DNA of 64,000 bases from Altererythrobacter sp. C41 (GCF_016803135.1 NZ_JAEVFE010000002.1:186001-250000); one strand, 5' to 3'; counted from the stretch's first letter, positions 1 through 10,410 are shown. Made by a program: numbers and translations. The notes: a model not told the origin generated them from the sequence alone.

Positions 1-574
1 CCGGTTCCGGGACGGCGGCGACCATATCGGTGTCGATATAGCCGGGCGCGATCGCGTTGACGGTGACGCCTGAGCGCGCGCCTTCCTGTGCCAGGGCTTT
101 GGTAAAGCCGTGGATGCCGCTCTTGGCCGCGGCGTAGTTGACCTGGCCGTACTGGCCCGCCTGACCGTTGATCGAGCCGATATTGACGATGCGGCCCCAG
201 CCGCGCTCGCGCATCCCGGGGAAGCAGGCCTTGGCCATGTTGAAGCACCCGCCGAGGTTGATTCGCATGACCTCGTTCCAGTCGTCGAAGGTCATCTTGT
301 GCAGTGTGCCGTCGCGGGTGATGCCGGCGTTGTTGACCACGATGTCGACCGCGCCCACCTCCTCGGTCACCCGCCTGCAGCCGTCCTGGCAGGCCTCGTG
401 ATCGCCCACGTCCCATTTGTAGACCGGAATGCCGTGCGCGGCGGAGAAGCGCTGCGCCCGCTCGTCGTTGCCGGCATAGTTGGCGACCACGGTGCGCCCC
501 TGCGCCTTGAGCGCGAGGCTGATCGCCTCGCCGATACCGCGGGTTCCGCCGGTGACGATTGCAACGCGAGCCAT
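1..574 (-). CDS. phaB: Acetoacetyl-CoA reductase PhaB (3' part beyond window)
   Basis: Short-chain dehydrogenase that reduces acetoacetyl-CoA to (R)-3-hydroxybutyryl-CoA with NADPH for polyhydroxybutyrate synthesis in the cytoplasm. The first 191 residues are present, starting MARVAIVTGG at the ATG at 574. The Rossmann motif TGGTRGIG lies at residues 8-15, NNAG at 81-84, a catalytic-type Ser at about 134, and YxxxK at Tyr147/Lys151. The stretches GITRD and INGQAGQYGQVNYAAAKSG are typical of PhaB rather than of generic FabG. Family members are about 240 residues, so roughly 50 are missing past the window edge. phaZ at 23167-24414 belongs to the same pathway. Confidence 0.93.
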   Translation of the reverse strand, partial: MARVAIVTGGTRGIGEAISLALKAQGRTVVANYAGNDERAQRFSAAHGIPVYKWDVGDHEACQDGCRRVTEEVGAVDIVVNNAGITRDGTLHKMTFDDWNEVMRINLGGCFNMAKACFPGMRERGWGRIVNIGSINGQAGQYGQVNYAAAKSGIHGFTKALAQEGARSGVTVNAIAPGYIDTDMVAAVPEP

Positions 575-636
575 GGACTTGTCTCCGCCTGATTTTTGTG
601 GGTCCCGCAGGTCTACGCGAAGGCTGCGCGACACAA

Positions 637-662
637 AAGAAAAACCCCGCCGGAGCGGGGCC
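637..662 (-). terminator. Rho-independent terminator of the exported hypothetical
   Basis: Read on the minus strand, a GC-rich stem (CCCCGCTCCGGCGGGG) runs straight into TTTTTC. It sits 30 bases after the stop of the gene at 692-1447 and 60 bases before the start of phaB, so it separates the two transcripts. Confidence 0.75.
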
Positions 663-691
663 TTGCAGACGAATTCAGGCCTCGATGACGG

Positions 692-1447
692 TCAGAAGCG
701 GAACTGCGTGCCGACATAGACCGCCTGGCTGTCCTGCTCCATGTCAGTGAGCGGCGCGAGCCGGTCGCGATCCTGCGAAAGCCGCACGCCGGCGGTGACG
801 TCGAGATTGCGGGTGACGCGGTAGGCGCCGCCGAGATCGACCGACTGATCGCCCAGCCCTTCCAGCGTGCGCGGCGAGCGGCCGACGCTGCGGTCCCGTT
901 CGAACGCAATGCGCGGCTGGAACCGGCTTGGTTCCTCCTCACGGCCCTGGGCGGGTTCGAAGCTGGCGAGATCGGGAACGTCCATCTCGCGCACGCCCTC
1001 TGGCAGCGAGGTCGCCTTGGCGAAGGTCTGGTAACCGCGGGCAATGCCTAGATTGTAGCGGGTCGATGCGATCGTCGCAGCGCCGGTTCCCGGCTCCCCG
1101 GCGATCGAGGCCAGGGTCGAGCGGAACGAGATCGCGCGTGCGGTCTGCTCGTCGACGCGGACGGCTACGGTCACGGTGCGGTCGAGCGGCTTGGCGGGGC
1201 CGGCGGGTGTGAAACGAAGCGTCTGGCCGCTCGCGGCGACCTGTTGCGCGACTCGCCGGGCGAGCTGCGGGTCGACCGATGCGGGCGTGAAGGGGGCGAA
1301 CTGTGCGGTCGCGGGGGCGGCGGCTTCCCCATTCTCCAGCCCGACGAGCGCCAGGCCGGCCGAAGGGATCGCGAGCGCAAGGCACGCAGCCGACAGCAGC
1401 GTGGGCGCAAACCCACCCTTGCGTGTCATCTTGCGTGACCCAGACAT
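692..1447 (-). CDS. Exported hypothetical protein, possibly outer-membrane associated
   Basis: Function not recognised. The 251-residue product starts MSGSRKMTRKGG, followed by a basic stretch and a hydrophobic segment around residues 15-38 that looks like a signal peptide. A longer reading from 1525 adds a polar stretch without a better start. The last 35 residues alternate polar and hydrophobic positions and end in VGTQFRF; a terminal Phe after a beta-like strand is typical of outer-membrane barrel proteins. The middle is Arg/Ala/Pro-rich without a recognised domain. It is followed by a strong terminator, so it is probably a single-gene unit. Confidence 0.6.
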   Translation of the reverse strand: MSGSRKMTRKGGFAPTLLSAACLALAIPSAGLALVGLENGEAAAPATAQFAPFTPASVDPQLARRVAQQVAASGQTLRFTPAGPAKPLDRTVTVAVRVDEQTARAISFRSTLASIAGEPGTGAATIASTRYNLGIARGYQTFAKATSLPEGVREMDVPDLASFEPAQGREEEPSRFQPRIAFERDRSVGRSPRTLEGLGDQSVDLGGAYRVTRNLDVTAGVRLSQDRDRLAPLTDMEQDSQAVYVGTQFRF

Positions 1448-1786
1448 TGCAGCGCGTCCTTCCCCTTGTTCCCCCGCCATCCAAGCCGATCGGCCCTGAA
1501 CGGTTCCTGACTCTTCACGCACCATCCCCTGTCGGGACTCGGGCGCAGAAGAGTCGAAAGGAAAGTTAGAATCGATCCAATGCCTTGACCAGCATTTTCC
1601 ACAGGACGGAGTCCGTGATTCGGCGCAGGTGTTGCACCATGCACACAGCCCCGGCGATTAAGGCGCGGTTCAAACGCTGGCCGGTCAATCGCGGGCTCCG
1701 AACAAGGAGTCCACGCTGTGCTTGCCGCTCGCGCCGTGGGGGTTATAGAGACGAACGAGCACACTGACAGGATACGACCCGATCAT
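1448..1786. other. Gene-free divergent promoter region
   Basis: These 339 bases separate the minus-strand exported hypothetical from the plus-strand DUF3576 lipoprotein. A possible -35 (TTGACC near 1585) is visible, but no convincing -10, operator or structured RNA. The short open frames crossing it lack ribosome binding sites and gene-like composition. Confidence 0.5.
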
Positions 1787-2236
1787 ATGAACGCGACCCG
1801 CCTTACCTCGACCGTTTCCCGCGGCCTGCTCGTCTCGCTGGCGCTTGCCGGTCTCACGGCGTGCGGCGGCGGTGGCCGCCCCGCCTCGGATCTCGCCGCG
1901 AGCCAGGTGACCACGATCGGCGTCAACTCCTACCTCTGGCGCGCCGCGCTGGAGACGGTGAGCTTCGCACCCCTGCTCCAGGCCGACAGTGCTGGCGGGG
2001 TGATCGTGACCGACTGGTACACGAATCCCGAAAACCCGGGCGAACGCGTCAAGCTGACGGTCTCGATCCTCGACCAGGACCTGCGCGCCGACGCCGTGCG
2101 CGTCGCTGCCAGCCGCCAGGTTGCGCAGGGCGGAACCTGGGTCGATGCGCCGGTTCAGGCGGCGACCGTGCAGAAGCTCGAAGGCATCATCCTCACCAAG
2201 GCGCGCGACCTGCGTCGCCAGGCGGTGGTTTCCTAG
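1787..2236 (+). CDS. DUF3576 family lipoprotein
   Basis: Small lipoprotein of 149 residues of the DUF3576 type, known from alphaproteobacteria and commonly found just before leuS. The start [13 protein letters not shown] gives a compact signal peptide with lipobox LTAC and acylated Cys26; an upstream in-frame ATG at 1718 would put 23 extra residues before it. The mature part contains [20 protein letters not shown] and ends with a segment on arginine-rich helices. It should be anchored in the envelope; its molecular role is unknown. leuS begins 25 bases later and is probably cotranscribed. Confidence 0.8.
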   Translation: MNATRLTSTVSRGLLVSLALAGLTACGGGGRPASDLAASQVTTIGVNSYLWRAALETVSFAPLLQADSAGGVIVTDWYTNPENPGERVKLTVSILDQDLRADAVRVAASRQVAQGGTWVDAPVQAATVQKLEGIILTKARDLRRQAVVS

Positions 2237-2261
2237 TTCAATTCGCCCTAACGGGGTTTCC

Positions 2262-4781
2262 ATGACCGAGAACCGTTTCGATCCGTCGCAGGCCGACGGG
2301 CGCTGGCAGCGCGCGTGGGAAGAAGCGCGCTGTTTCGAAGCCGACAGCAATTCCGCCAAGCCCAAGAGCTACGTGCTCGAGATGTTTCCCTATCCCTCGG
2401 GCCGCATCCATATCGGGCATGTCCGCAACTACACGATGGGTGACGTGCTCGCGCGCTACAAGCGGATGACCGGGCACGAGGTGCTGCATCCGATGGGGTG
2501 GGACGCCTTCGGCATGCCGGCCGAGAACGCCGCGATGGAGAAAGGCGTCCACCCGGGCGGTTGGACCCGCGACAATATCGCCAACATGAAGGCCCAGTTG
2601 AAGCGCATCGGCTTCGCGCTCGACTGGAGCCGCGAGCTCGCGACCTGCGACGCCGACTACTACGGGCACGAGCAGGCGCTGTTCCTCGATCTCTACGAGG
2701 CCGGGCTGGTCTATCGGAAGGAGAGCGAGGTCAACTGGGACCCGGTCGACATGACCGTGCTCGCCAACGAGCAGGTGATCGACGGCAAGGGCTGGCGCTC
2801 CGGCGCCGAGGTCGAGAAGCGCAAGCTCAACCAGTGGTTCCTCAGGATCACGCAGTTCGCCGGGGAACTGCTCGACGGGCTGGGCGAGCTCGAGAACTGG
2901 CCCGACAAAGTCCGTCTGATGCAGGAGAACTGGATCGGCCGGAGTCGCGGACTGGAGTTCTCGTTCGAACTGTCGGACGGGGACAGCCTGGCGGTCTATA
3001 CCACGCGGCCCGACACGATCTTCGGCGCGAGCTTCGTCGCCGTCGCGCCCGACCATCCGGTCGCCCAGCGCGTGGCGATGATCAACTGCGATGCGGCCAA
3101 GTTCGTCGAACTCTGCAAACGCGGCGGGACGACCGCGGCCGAGCTCGAGACGGCGGAGAAGCTCGGCTTCGATACTGGCATCGGCGCGCGCCATCCGTTC
3201 ACTGGTGAATACCTGCCGGTCTACATCGCGAACTTCGTGCTGATGGACTACGGCACCGGCGCGATCATGGCGGTGCCCGGACACGACCAGCGCGACTTCG
3301 AATTCGCGACCAAGTACGGCCTGCCGATCCCGCGCGTCGTTGCGGCGAGTGCGGAAGAGGCGGACAAGCCCTTCGCCGGCGAGGCCGAGTCTGGCGACGG
3401 CATGCTGGTCAACTCGCAGTTCCTCGACGGCATGGAAGTCGAGGCGGCCAAGCGCGAGGTGATCGCGCGCGCCGAGGCCGGCGACTGGGGCCAAGGCACG
3501 ACCGTGTGGCGCCTGCGCGACTGGGGTGTCTCCCGCCAACGCTACTGGGGCACGCCGATTCCGTTCATCCACTGCGCCGCCTGCGGTGTGGTGCCGGTGC
3601 CGAAGGACCAGCTCCCCGTCGTCCTGCCCGAGGACGTCGATTTCAAGACGCCCGGCAATCCGCTGCTGCGTCATCCGACCTGGAAGCACGTCAACTGCCC
3701 CAAATGCGGCGGAAAAGCGGAGCGGGAGACCGATACGCTCGACACGTTCGTCGATTCGAGCTGGTACTTCCTGCGCTTCGCCAGCCGGCCGGCCGACAAG
3801 CCGTTCGACCGCGAGGAAGTCGCCAAGTGGCTGCCGGTCGAGCAGTATATCGGGGGGATCGAGCATGCGATCCTGCACCTGCTCTACGCCCGCTTCTGGA
3901 CTCGCGCGCTGCAGCACATCGGCCAGCTCGACTTCGCCGAGCCTTTCGCCAGCCTGTTCACGCAAGGCATGGTGACGCACGAGACCTACAGCCGCGAGAT
4001 CGACGGGCGCACCGTCTACTACGCGCCGAACGAGGTCAGCCGCGAGGCGGAGCGGGCGCTGCTCAAGGACGACGGCGGCGAGGTCGCGATCGGCCGCGTG
4101 ATCAAGATGTCCAAGTCGAAGAAGAACACGGTCGACCCGGATGAGATCGTCGCCAAATACGGTGCCGACGCGGTGCGCTGGTTCATGCTCTCAGACAGCC
4201 CGCCCGAGCGCGACCTGCCGTGGTCGGAAGCCGGGATCGAGGGCTGCTGGCGCTTCGTCCAGCGCCTCTGGCGGTTGTTCGGCCAGCACGACGCCGCAGC
4301 GAGCGGCGAGGACAAGGCGCTGCTGCGCAAGACGCACCAGACGATCGCCGCGGTGGCCGAGGATATCGAGGCGCTCTCGTTCAACAAGGCCGTCGCGCGG
4401 CTCTACGAGCTGACTGGCGCGATCGAAAAGGCGCAGCCTTCGGCCACGCGCAGCGAAGCGATCCGCACCGTGCTGCTGCTGGCCAGCCCGATGATGCCGC
4501 ACCTGGCCGAGGAAGGCTGGGCCACGATCGGGGGTGAAGGCCTGATCGCGAACGCGTCCTGGCCGCCGGTCGACCCGGCGCTGCTGGTCGAGGATGAGGT
4601 GACGATCGCTATCCAGCACATGGGCAAGCTGCGCGACACGCTTACCGCGCCGAAGGGCGCGGCGAAGGAAGACCTGGAAGCGCTTGCCTTGGCGAGCGAG
4701 AAGGTCCAGCGTTCGATCGATGGAGCAACCGTGCGCAAGGTGATCGTCGTGCCCGATCGGCTGGTGAACATCGTCACGTGA
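2262..4781 (+). CDS. leuS: Leucyl-tRNA synthetase
   Basis: Class I aminoacyl-tRNA synthetase that charges tRNA-Leu with leucine using ATP. The 839 residues from [13 protein letters not shown] contain the HIGH signature at 50-53 and KMSKS at 615-619, with the CP1 editing domain between them and Cys pairs (CAAC and CPKC) of an inserted zinc module around 435-490. The frame is open further upstream, to 2121, but that stretch overlaps the DUF3576 gene and has no family-like sequence, so the ATG at 2262 is chosen. The stop overlaps the GTG of lptE by four bases (GTGA), indicating translational coupling. Confidence 0.97.
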   Translation: MTENRFDPSQADGRWQRAWEEARCFEADSNSAKPKSYVLEMFPYPSGRIHIGHVRNYTMGDVLARYKRMTGHEVLHPMGWDAFGMPAENAAMEKGVHPGGWTRDNIANMKAQLKRIGFALDWSRELATCDADYYGHEQALFLDLYEAGLVYRKESEVNWDPVDMTVLANEQVIDGKGWRSGAEVEKRKLNQWFLRITQFAGELLDGLGELENWPDKVRLMQENWIGRSRGLEFSFELSDGDSLAVYTTRPDTIFGASFVAVAPDHPVAQRVAMINCDAAKFVELCKRGGTTAAELETAEKLGFDTGIGARHPFTGEYLPVYIANFVLMDYGTGAIMAVPGHDQRDFEFATKYGLPIPRVVAASAEEADKPFAGEAESGDGMLVNSQFLDGMEVEAAKREVIARAEAGDWGQGTTVWRLRDWGVSRQRYWGTPIPFIHCAACGVVPVPKDQLPVVLPEDVDFKTPGNPLLRHPTWKHVNCPKCGGKAERETDTLDTFVDSSWYFLRFASRPADKPFDREEVAKWLPVEQYIGGIEHAILHLLYARFWTRALQHIGQLDFAEPFASLFTQGMVTHETYSREIDGRTVYYAPNEVSREAERALLKDDGGEVAIGRVIKMSKSKKNTVDPDEIVAKYGADAVRWFMLSDSPPERDLPWSEAGIEGCWRFVQRLWRLFGQHDAAASGEDKALLRKTHQTIAAVAEDIEALSFNKAVARLYELTGAIEKAQPSATRSEAIRTVLLLASPMMPHLAEEGWATIGGEGLIANASWPPVDPALLVEDEVTIAIQHMGKLRDTLTAPKGAAKEDLEALALASEKVQRSIDGATVRKVIVVPDRLVNIVT

Positions 4782-5269
4782 TCCGTGCGGCCGCCCTCGC
4801 TGCGGCTCTGGCCGCGCTGTCCGGCTGCTCGCTGCAACCGATGTATGCGGGCGGCGGGAACGGCGCGGTGGCGCGCGGGCTCGCCGCGGTCGACGTGCCG
4901 CCGATCGAAGGGCGTGCGGGCTGGCTGGTGCGCAACGCGCTGCAGGATCGCCTGGGTGCGGCGGGTGAGGCCAATCCGCGCTACCGCCTCGACGTTCGGC
5001 TCGATGACCGACTCGAAGGGCTCGGCGTGCTGAGCGATGACACGATCGGGCGCGAACGCCGCACGCTGCGGGCGCGCTACCAGCTCGTCGACACCGCCGA
5101 CGGTTCGATCCTGCTCGATGCGACCGCCGGGTCGGACGCGGGGATCGACGTCGTCTCCAGCGAATATGCCACCATCGCCGCGGAGCAGACCGCGCTTGAG
5201 AATCTCGCGCAGGAGGTCGCCGACCGTATCGTGACGCAGCTCTCGCTCACGCTGCGCGAAGCGCGGTGA
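4778..5269 (+). CDS. lptE: LPS-assembly lipoprotein LptE
   Basis: Outer-membrane lipoprotein that plugs the LptD barrel and helps place lipopolysaccharide on the cell surface. The 163-residue product starts at a GTG inside the leuS stop. It has a short Ala-rich signal peptide, lipobox LSGC with Cys17, then SLQPMYAGG, the usual start of mature LptE. The body carries the family pattern of [25 protein letters not shown] and a C-terminal helix with [10 protein letters not shown]. It lies in the leuS-lptE-holA unit conserved in many proteobacteria, with GTGA overlaps on both sides. Confidence 0.93.
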   Translation: MIRAAALAAALAALSGCSLQPMYAGGGNGAVARGLAAVDVPPIEGRAGWLVRNALQDRLGAAGEANPRYRLDVRLDDRLEGLGVLSDDTIGRERRTLRARYQLVDTADGSILLDATAGSDAGIDVVSSEYATIAAEQTALENLAQEVADRIVTQLSLTLREAR

Positions 5270-6309
5270 AGGCGACCCAGCGCGATTTCGCCGCTGCCGC
5301 CCGGCGGGCGGCGCAGCAGTGCCGGGTGTTCTTCTTCTGCGGACCCGACGAAGCCGGCGCCGCGGCCGCGGCGGACAGGATCGTCGAACTGCTCGACGAT
5401 CCGGGCGAACGCATCGAGATGTCGGGCGCGGCCTTACGCAAGGATCCCGTCCTCCTCGGCGACGAGGCCCGCTCGGGCTCGCTGTTCGGCGATGCGCGCC
5501 ACATTTACGTTCGCACGAGCGGCGACGAGGCGCTCGACGCGATCGGCAATCTGCTGCTCGGCACGGGCGAGGCCTGCCCGGTGCTGATCGTCGCCACCTC
5601 CGCCACCGACAAGTCCCGCACCGCCAAGCTGCTCGAGAAGCGCGATGACGCGCTGGTGGCCATGTTCTGGCCGCCCGATCTCGCCTCCGTTACCGCCAGC
5701 GTGCGTGGGATGGCGGATGCGGCCGGCCTGCGTCTCAACGGCGATCTTGCCGAACGGATCGCGCGTGCCGCCGGGCTCGACGTGCGGCTCGCGCAGTCCG
5801 AGGTGGACAAGCTCGCGCTCTATCTCGACGCCTCGCCGGCGGCGCCCAGGAACGCCGATGCCGCCGCGCTCGACGCCATCGGTGCCTCGAGCGAGGAAGA
5901 CGGCTTCATGCCCCTAGTCAACGCAGTGCTCGCGGGCGAGACGCGCAAGATCCCGGCCGAGCTTCACCGGCTGCGTGAATTGTCGCTCAACCCGGTCGGC
6001 GTGCTGCTCGCGATCGAGCGGCGCGCGGCCCAGCTCGCGCAGATCGCGGCGAAGATCGGGCCGCGCGGCAACGTGGCGGCGGCGCTGGAGGCGGAGAAAC
6101 GCGCTCGCCGTATCTTCTGGAAGGACGAGCGCGACATTGCCGCCCAGCTCAAGCACTGGCGCGGGCGCGAGCTCGACCGGCTGGTGGCCAAGCTGGTGGC
6201 GCTCCACCGCGCGCTGCTCGCCAACAGCCAGTCGGCCGAACTGCTGCTGTCGCAGGGTCTTGCCGAAATCGCCCGCCGCGCCGCGGCCCGGCGGTGTCGA
6301 ATCCGATAG
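5266..6309 (+). CDS. holA: DNA polymerase III subunit delta
   Basis: Clamp-loader delta subunit, which opens the beta sliding clamp in the DnaX complex. The 347-residue product starts at a GTG overlapping the lptE stop (GTGA). Family features are the N-terminal VFFFCGPDEAGAAAAADRI, the segment SGSLFGDARHIYVR, the ELDKL-like QSEVDKLALYL, and the C-terminal helical collar including FWKDERDIAAQLKHW. Standard delta is 330-350 residues, so it looks complete. It converges on lptA with only nine bases between the stops. Confidence 0.93.
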   Translation: MKATQRDFAAAARRAAQQCRVFFFCGPDEAGAAAAADRIVELLDDPGERIEMSGAALRKDPVLLGDEARSGSLFGDARHIYVRTSGDEALDAIGNLLLGTGEACPVLIVATSATDKSRTAKLLEKRDDALVAMFWPPDLASVTASVRGMADAAGLRLNGDLAERIARAAGLDVRLAQSEVDKLALYLDASPAAPRNADAAALDAIGASSEEDGFMPLVNAVLAGETRKIPAELHRLRELSLNPVGVLLAIERRAAQLAQIAAKIGPRGNVAAALEAEKRARRIFWKDERDIAAQLKHWRGRELDRLVAKLVALHRALLANSQSAELLLSQGLAEIARRAAARRCRIR

Positions 6310-6318
6310 TGAGGCAGC

Positions 6319-6870
6319 CTAGTTTTCGGGAACCTGGAAGGTGCCCGATACGCGCCCGTCCGACGTGGTCGATGTGCCCGAGGCGCTTCCGTCGACGCTC
6401 GACACGCCGGTCCGCAGGTCGATCACCAGCCGCCCGCCGTTGAGCGTGTCGGTGCCGCGGCGCAGGCGGACGTTGCCGGCCATCGTGATGATCCGGCGGT
6501 TGAAGTCGTAGACCGCGACGTCGCCGGTCGCAGATTCGCTCCCGCGTGTCACCCGCACACCGCCCGTCGCGGTGATGCGCTGGATGCTCAGCGAACCTGC
6601 GTCGCTGTAGTTGACCAGCGTACGCGCGGCGCGCAGGCGCAGGTCGGCCTGGGTGATGTCGACGTTGCCCGACAGGACGACGCGGTTCTGCCGGTCCTGC
6701 AACTCGATCCGGTCGGCGGCGTAGTTGACCGGCGCGTTCGAATTGTGCCCGGCGATCGCCTGGGCGTTGATCTGCATGCCCGCGAACACGGCGAGGGCGC
6801 CGACGAAGCCGGCGATGGCCCAACGCAATGCGGTGGAAATGTGCGACGCGGTGGAAAGGTGCGATGTCAT
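6319..6870 (-). CDS. lptA: LPS transport periplasmic protein LptA
   Basis: OstA/LptA-type beta-jellyroll protein that forms the periplasmic bridge carrying LPS from LptC to LptD. The 183-residue product has a transmembrane or signal segment at about residues 15-38 ending in AQA, followed by repeated strands such as NYAADRIELQDRQNRVVLSG and ITATGGVRVTRGSESATGDV. It overlaps lptC by four bases (ATGA). The common downstream partners lptB and rpoN are absent; the next gene is the opposing holA. Confidence 0.92.
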   Translation of the reverse strand: MTSHLSTASHISTALRWAIAGFVGALAVFAGMQINAQAIAGHNSNAPVNYAADRIELQDRQNRVVLSGNVDITQADLRLRAARTLVNYSDAGSLSIQRITATGGVRVTRGSESATGDVAVYDFNRRIITMAGNVRLRRGTDTLNGGRLVIDLRTGVSSVDGSASGTSTTSDGRVSGTFQVPEN

Positions 6871-7535
6871 GAGGGCATCCTCAGTTCGCCCGGAATCATC
6901 CGCAGGCGGGCGTTGCCGTCAAGCGTGACCGTGCGTTCGGTCATGTCGGCGATCAGGCGGTCGGCGGAGAACGTGCCGGCCGGGATCTCCCCTTCGACCC
7001 CGCCGCGCCCGACCATGCGCTTCGCCGCGAGATCGACCGAAACCCCGCGCGCGACCATGCGATAGCCGTCCGCCGCGGTCAGGCGGACCGGGCCGAAAAC
7101 GGACACGACTTCCTCGTCGATATCGTAGGCGCCGGCCTGCGCGCCGAGCCGGGCCGGGCCCTCGGGCAGTGCGATCCGGGCGACGAGGTCGTTCATTCGC
7201 ACGATTCCTTCCGCGCTCGACCGCTGCACGGCCTCGCCGGCGGTCAGCGAGAACGGCCGTCCCTTGTCGTCCTGCCCGCGGTACATCGCGTTGTCGACGC
7301 GCAGGCGCTCGTCGATCATGGCGACTTCGTTGCGATCCAGCAGGAAGCTGACCTCGCCGCGCGGGCTGAGCGGCGTGATCACCATCAGGGCCGCGACCAC
7401 GCCTATACCCATCGGCAGGACTTTGGCGAGAAACGCGACGAGCCGGTCGTGCGACCCGCCGGGCGCGGCGAAGTGCTGCCGCTCGCTCCTCAGCCGGGCT
7501 GCCTCCTGCGTCTCGATGCGCCGCTTCGTCACCAT
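6867..7535 (-). CDS. lptC: LPS export protein LptC
   Basis: Inner-membrane bitopic protein that receives LPS from the LptBFG transporter and hands it to LptA. The 222 residues show a basic N-terminus, one transmembrane helix at about 32-54 (VLPMGIGVVAALMVITPL), and then a periplasmic beta-jellyroll with MYRGQDDKGRPFSLTAGEA, a recognisable LptC strand. It starts 24 bases after the RNase D-like gene and overlaps lptA, so the three form one operon. Confidence 0.92.
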   Translation of the reverse strand: MVTKRRIETQEAARLRSERQHFAAPGGSHDRLVAFLAKVLPMGIGVVAALMVITPLSPRGEVSFLLDRNEVAMIDERLRVDNAMYRGQDDKGRPFSLTAGEAVQRSSAEGIVRMNDLVARIALPEGPARLGAQAGAYDIDEEVVSVFGPVRLTAADGYRMVARGVSVDLAAKRMVGRGGVEGEIPAGTFSADRLIADMTERTVTLDGNARLRMIPGELRMPS

Positions 7536-7559
7536 GATCTGCGTCTACCCTGTGAAGGA

Positions 7560-8177
7560 CTACGCGTGGCTGAAAATATCGTTCTCGGCCCATCCGGCAA
7601 GGTCGAGCCGTGCGCGAGTGGGCAGGAAATCGAAGCAGGCCTGGGCTATCTCGGTGCGACCCTCGCGCGCGAGCCGCTCGACGAAGATGGCGTGCATGCG
7701 GTGGAGGAAGCGCACGTCGGACGCCGCGTATTCGCGCTGTGCCTCGGTGATCTCGGGTGCGCCCCAGTCGGAGCTCTGCTGTGCCTTCGAGATCTCGCCG
7801 CCGAGCAGTTCCTGAACCAGGTTCTTGAGCCCGTGCCGGTCGGTATAGGTCCGTGTCAGCTTGCTCGCGATCTTGGTGCAGAAGACCGGCGCGGCAGTGA
7901 CGCCAAGATAATGTTCGATCGCCGCGAGGTCGAAGCGCGCGAAGTGGTAGAGCTTGAGCCGCGCAGGGTCGGCGAGCACGGCCTTGAGGTTGGGCGCATC
8001 GTAAGGGCTGCCGACGCGGAAGCGCACGAGGTGCTCGTCGCCGTGGCCGTCGCTGAGCTGGACGACGCAGAGCCGGTCGCGCGGCGTGACGAGACCCATC
8101 GTTTCGGTGTCGACCGCGATCGGCCCGTCGGCGAGAACGCCGGCGGGCAGGTCTTCTTCGTGAAAATGCACTGCCAT
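7560..8177 (-). CDS. RNase D-like 3'-5' exonuclease (no HRDC domains)
   Basis: DEDDy-type 3'-5' exonuclease. The 205-residue product has motif I DTET (Asp23, Glu25), motif II Asp83 in HFARFDLAAIE, and motif III Tyr150-AAS-Asp154, which is the complete catalytic set. Full RNase D of about 370 residues has C-terminal HRDC domains; here the protein ends after the exonuclease domain, as in the short alphaproteobacterial form, so it is not a truncation. A tRNA or other structured RNA is the likely substrate. It opens the operon with lptC and lptA, an arrangement common in this class. Confidence 0.88.
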   Translation of the reverse strand: MAVHFHEEDLPAGVLADGPIAVDTETMGLVTPRDRLCVVQLSDGHGDEHLVRFRVGSPYDAPNLKAVLADPARLKLYHFARFDLAAIEHYLGVTAAPVFCTKIASKLTRTYTDRHGLKNLVQELLGGEISKAQQSSDWGAPEITEAQREYAASDVRFLHRMHAIFVERLAREGRTEIAQACFDFLPTRARLDLAGWAENDIFSHA

Positions 8178-8258
8178 AAGGCGCGGCTCTTAGGCGCATT
8201 GGGGATTGAGGGAAAGGGCTGCTGGAACGCGGCGCGCGCGCCGCCTATCCTGCCGCCC

Positions 8259-8942
8259 ATGAGCGACACTCTACCCCAGAGCTGGCGGCCGGTGCTCGAT
8301 CCGGTCCTTGCCGCCCCCGAAGCGAGGCGGCTGGGCGGCTGGCTTCGCGCCGAGGAAGCTGCCGGGCGGACGATCTACCCCCCGCGCGGCACGCGCCTCG
8401 CCGCGCTCGACCTGACGCCGCTGGAGGACGTGAAAGTCGTGATCCTCGGACAGGATCCCTACCACGGGCCGGATCAGGCGATGGGCCTGTGCTTCGCCGT
8501 GCCCGAAGGCGTCCGTGTGCCGCCGAGCCTGGTCAACATCTACAAGGAACTGGAAAGCGATCTCGGCCTGCCCCCACCGGGGCACGGCGATCTGAGCGCC
8601 TGGGCGCGGCAGGGCGTGCTCCTGCTCAACAATTCGCTGACCGTGGAGGCGGGGCGCGCGGGCAGCCATGCCGGCAAGGGGTGGGAGACGATCACCGATG
8701 CCTGCGTCGCGGCGGTCGCCGCGCGGCCCGAGCCGAGCGTGTTCATCCTCTGGGGTAGCCACGCGCAAGGGAAGGCCGCGCGCATTCCCGAACTCGCGCA
8801 GAGCGACCGACATCTCGTGCTGCGCTCGCCGCACCCGAGCCCACTCTCCGCCCACCGCGGCTTCTTCGGCTCGCGCCCCTTCAGCAAGGCCAACGCCTTC
8901 CTCGAGGCGCAGGGCCGCGGCGCGATCAACTGGCGGGTTTAG
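8259..8942 (+). CDS. ung: Uracil-DNA glycosylase (family 1)
   Basis: Removes uracil from DNA at the start of base excision repair. The 227 residues from MSDTLPQSWRPVL contain the water-activating motif GQDPYHG at 64-70 (catalytic Asp66), LLLNNSLTV at 121-129 and the leucine-loop motif HPSPLSAH at 192-199. The open frame continues upstream into the opposing RNase D gene, but only the ATG at 8259 gives a family-like N-terminus. It ends seven bases from gltD, which faces it. Confidence 0.96.
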   Translation: MSDTLPQSWRPVLDPVLAAPEARRLGGWLRAEEAAGRTIYPPRGTRLAALDLTPLEDVKVVILGQDPYHGPDQAMGLCFAVPEGVRVPPSLVNIYKELESDLGLPPPGHGDLSAWARQGVLLLNNSLTVEAGRAGSHAGKGWETITDACVAAVAARPEPSVFILWGSHAQGKAARIPELAQSDRHLVLRSPHPSPLSAHRGFFGSRPFSKANAFLEAQGRGAINWRV

Positions 8943-8949
8943 ACGCGCC

Positions 8950-10386
8950 CTAGCGCGGCAGTTCGCTCGTGCCCATCAGCGCTTCGTCGACGGCCCGGGC
9001 AGCCTGGCGGCCTTCGCGGATCGCCCAGACGACGAGGCTTTGCCCGCGGCGCATGTCGCCGCAGGAGAAGACGTTCGGCTCGCTCGTGGCGTAGCTCCGC
9101 GTGTCGGCGGCGACATTGCCGCGTCCGTCCAGTTCGACGCCCGCGCGGTCGAGCAGACCGCGGCGCTTGGGGCCGGTGAAGCCCATCGCGAGCAGGATCA
9201 GGTCGGCCCGCAGCGTGAATTCGCTGCCTTCGACCTCGTGCATGCGTCCGTCACGCCATTCGACGCGCACGCATTCGAGGCCGGCGACTTCGCCGTTCTC
9301 GGCAACCACGCGCTTCGCCAGCACGGCCCAGTCGCGGTCCACGCCTTCCTGGTGGCTGGAGGACGTGCGCAGCTTGAGCGGCCAGTCGGGCCAGGTCAGC
9401 GCCTTGTCTTCCTTCTCCGGCGGCTTGGGCATGATCTCGAGCTGGGTCACGCTTGCGGCGCCCTGGCGGTTGGAGGTGCCGACACAGTCGCTGCCGGTGT
9501 CGCCGCCGCCGATCACGATCACGTGCTTGCCCGTCGCCGTCAGCGAGCCGCGCGGGGCGGCGCGCACTTCGTCGTCGCCCGCGTTGCGCTTGTTCTGCTG
9601 GGTCAGGAATTCCATCGCCAGCCGCACGCCCGGAAGCTCGGCGCCCGGAATGTCGAGCTGGCGCGCCTTCTCCGCGCCCCCGGCCAGCACGATGGCGTCG
9701 AAATTCTCCTTCAGCGCGCTGAACGAAACCTCGACGCCGACTTCGCTGTTGGTGCGGAACTGGACCCCTTCGGCCTCCATCTGCACCGCACGGCGGTTGA
9801 TGAGGTGCTTCTCCATCTTGAAGTCGGGAATGCCATAGCGCAGCAGGCCGCCGATCCGGTCGGCCTTCTCGAACACCGTGACTGCATGGCCCGCGCGGGC
9901 GAGCTGCTGAGCGCAGGCGAGACCGGCCGGGCCCGATCCGATCACCGCGACCGATTTGCCGGTCGGCTTTTCCGCGATCTGCGGCTTGATCCAGCCTTCC
10001 TGCCAGCCGCGGTCGACGATCGCGCATTCGATCGACTTGATCGTCACCGGGGTGTCGACGATGTTCAGCGTGCAGGCCGCTTCGCACGGGGCCGGGCAGA
10101 CGCGGCCGGTGAACTCGGGGAAATTGTTGGTCGAATGGAGCGTGTCGAGCGCGCGCTTCCAGTCCGCTTCGTAGACGAGATGGTTCCAGTCCGGGATCAG
10201 GTTGTTCACCGGGCAGCCGGTGTGACAGTACGGAATTCCGCAGTTCATGCAGCGCGCCGCCTGGTTGCGCAGCTTGTCGTCCGGCAGGGGGACGACGAAT
10301 TCCTTGTAATGCGCGAGGCGCTCGGCGGGATCGGCATAGCCGCGATCCTCGCGCTCGAATTCGAGGAAGCCTGTTTCCTTGCCCAT
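8950..10386 (-). CDS. gltD: Glutamate synthase (NADPH) small subunit
   Basis: The beta subunit of bacterial glutamate synthase: it oxidises NADPH through FAD and passes electrons to GltB for making two glutamates from glutamine and 2-oxoglutarate. The 478 residues start [14 protein letters not shown]. Two cysteine clusters bind [4Fe-4S] centres (Cys46, 49, 54, 58 and the [10 protein letters not shown] segment); next come an FAD-binding [10 protein letters not shown] motif and an NADPH-binding GGGDTGSDC motif. Extension upstream to 10575 would read through a palindromic repeat and is rejected. It is the second gene after gltB. Confidence 0.96.
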   Translation of the reverse strand: MGKETGFLEFEREDRGYADPAERLAHYKEFVVPLPDDKLRNQAARCMNCGIPYCHTGCPVNNLIPDWNHLVYEADWKRALDTLHSTNNFPEFTGRVCPAPCEAACTLNIVDTPVTIKSIECAIVDRGWQEGWIKPQIAEKPTGKSVAVIGSGPAGLACAQQLARAGHAVTVFEKADRIGGLLRYGIPDFKMEKHLINRRAVQMEAEGVQFRTNSEVGVEVSFSALKENFDAIVLAGGAEKARQLDIPGAELPGVRLAMEFLTQQNKRNAGDDEVRAAPRGSLTATGKHVIVIGGGDTGSDCVGTSNRQGAASVTQLEIMPKPPEKEDKALTWPDWPLKLRTSSSHQEGVDRDWAVLAKRVVAENGEVAGLECVRVEWRDGRMHEVEGSEFTLRADLILLAMGFTGPKRRGLLDRAGVELDGRGNVAADTRSYATSEPNVFSCGDMRRGQSLVVWAIREGRQAARAVDEALMGTSELPR

Positions 10387-10410
10387 GACGGTCAAGTCTC
10401 CGATTTGGCC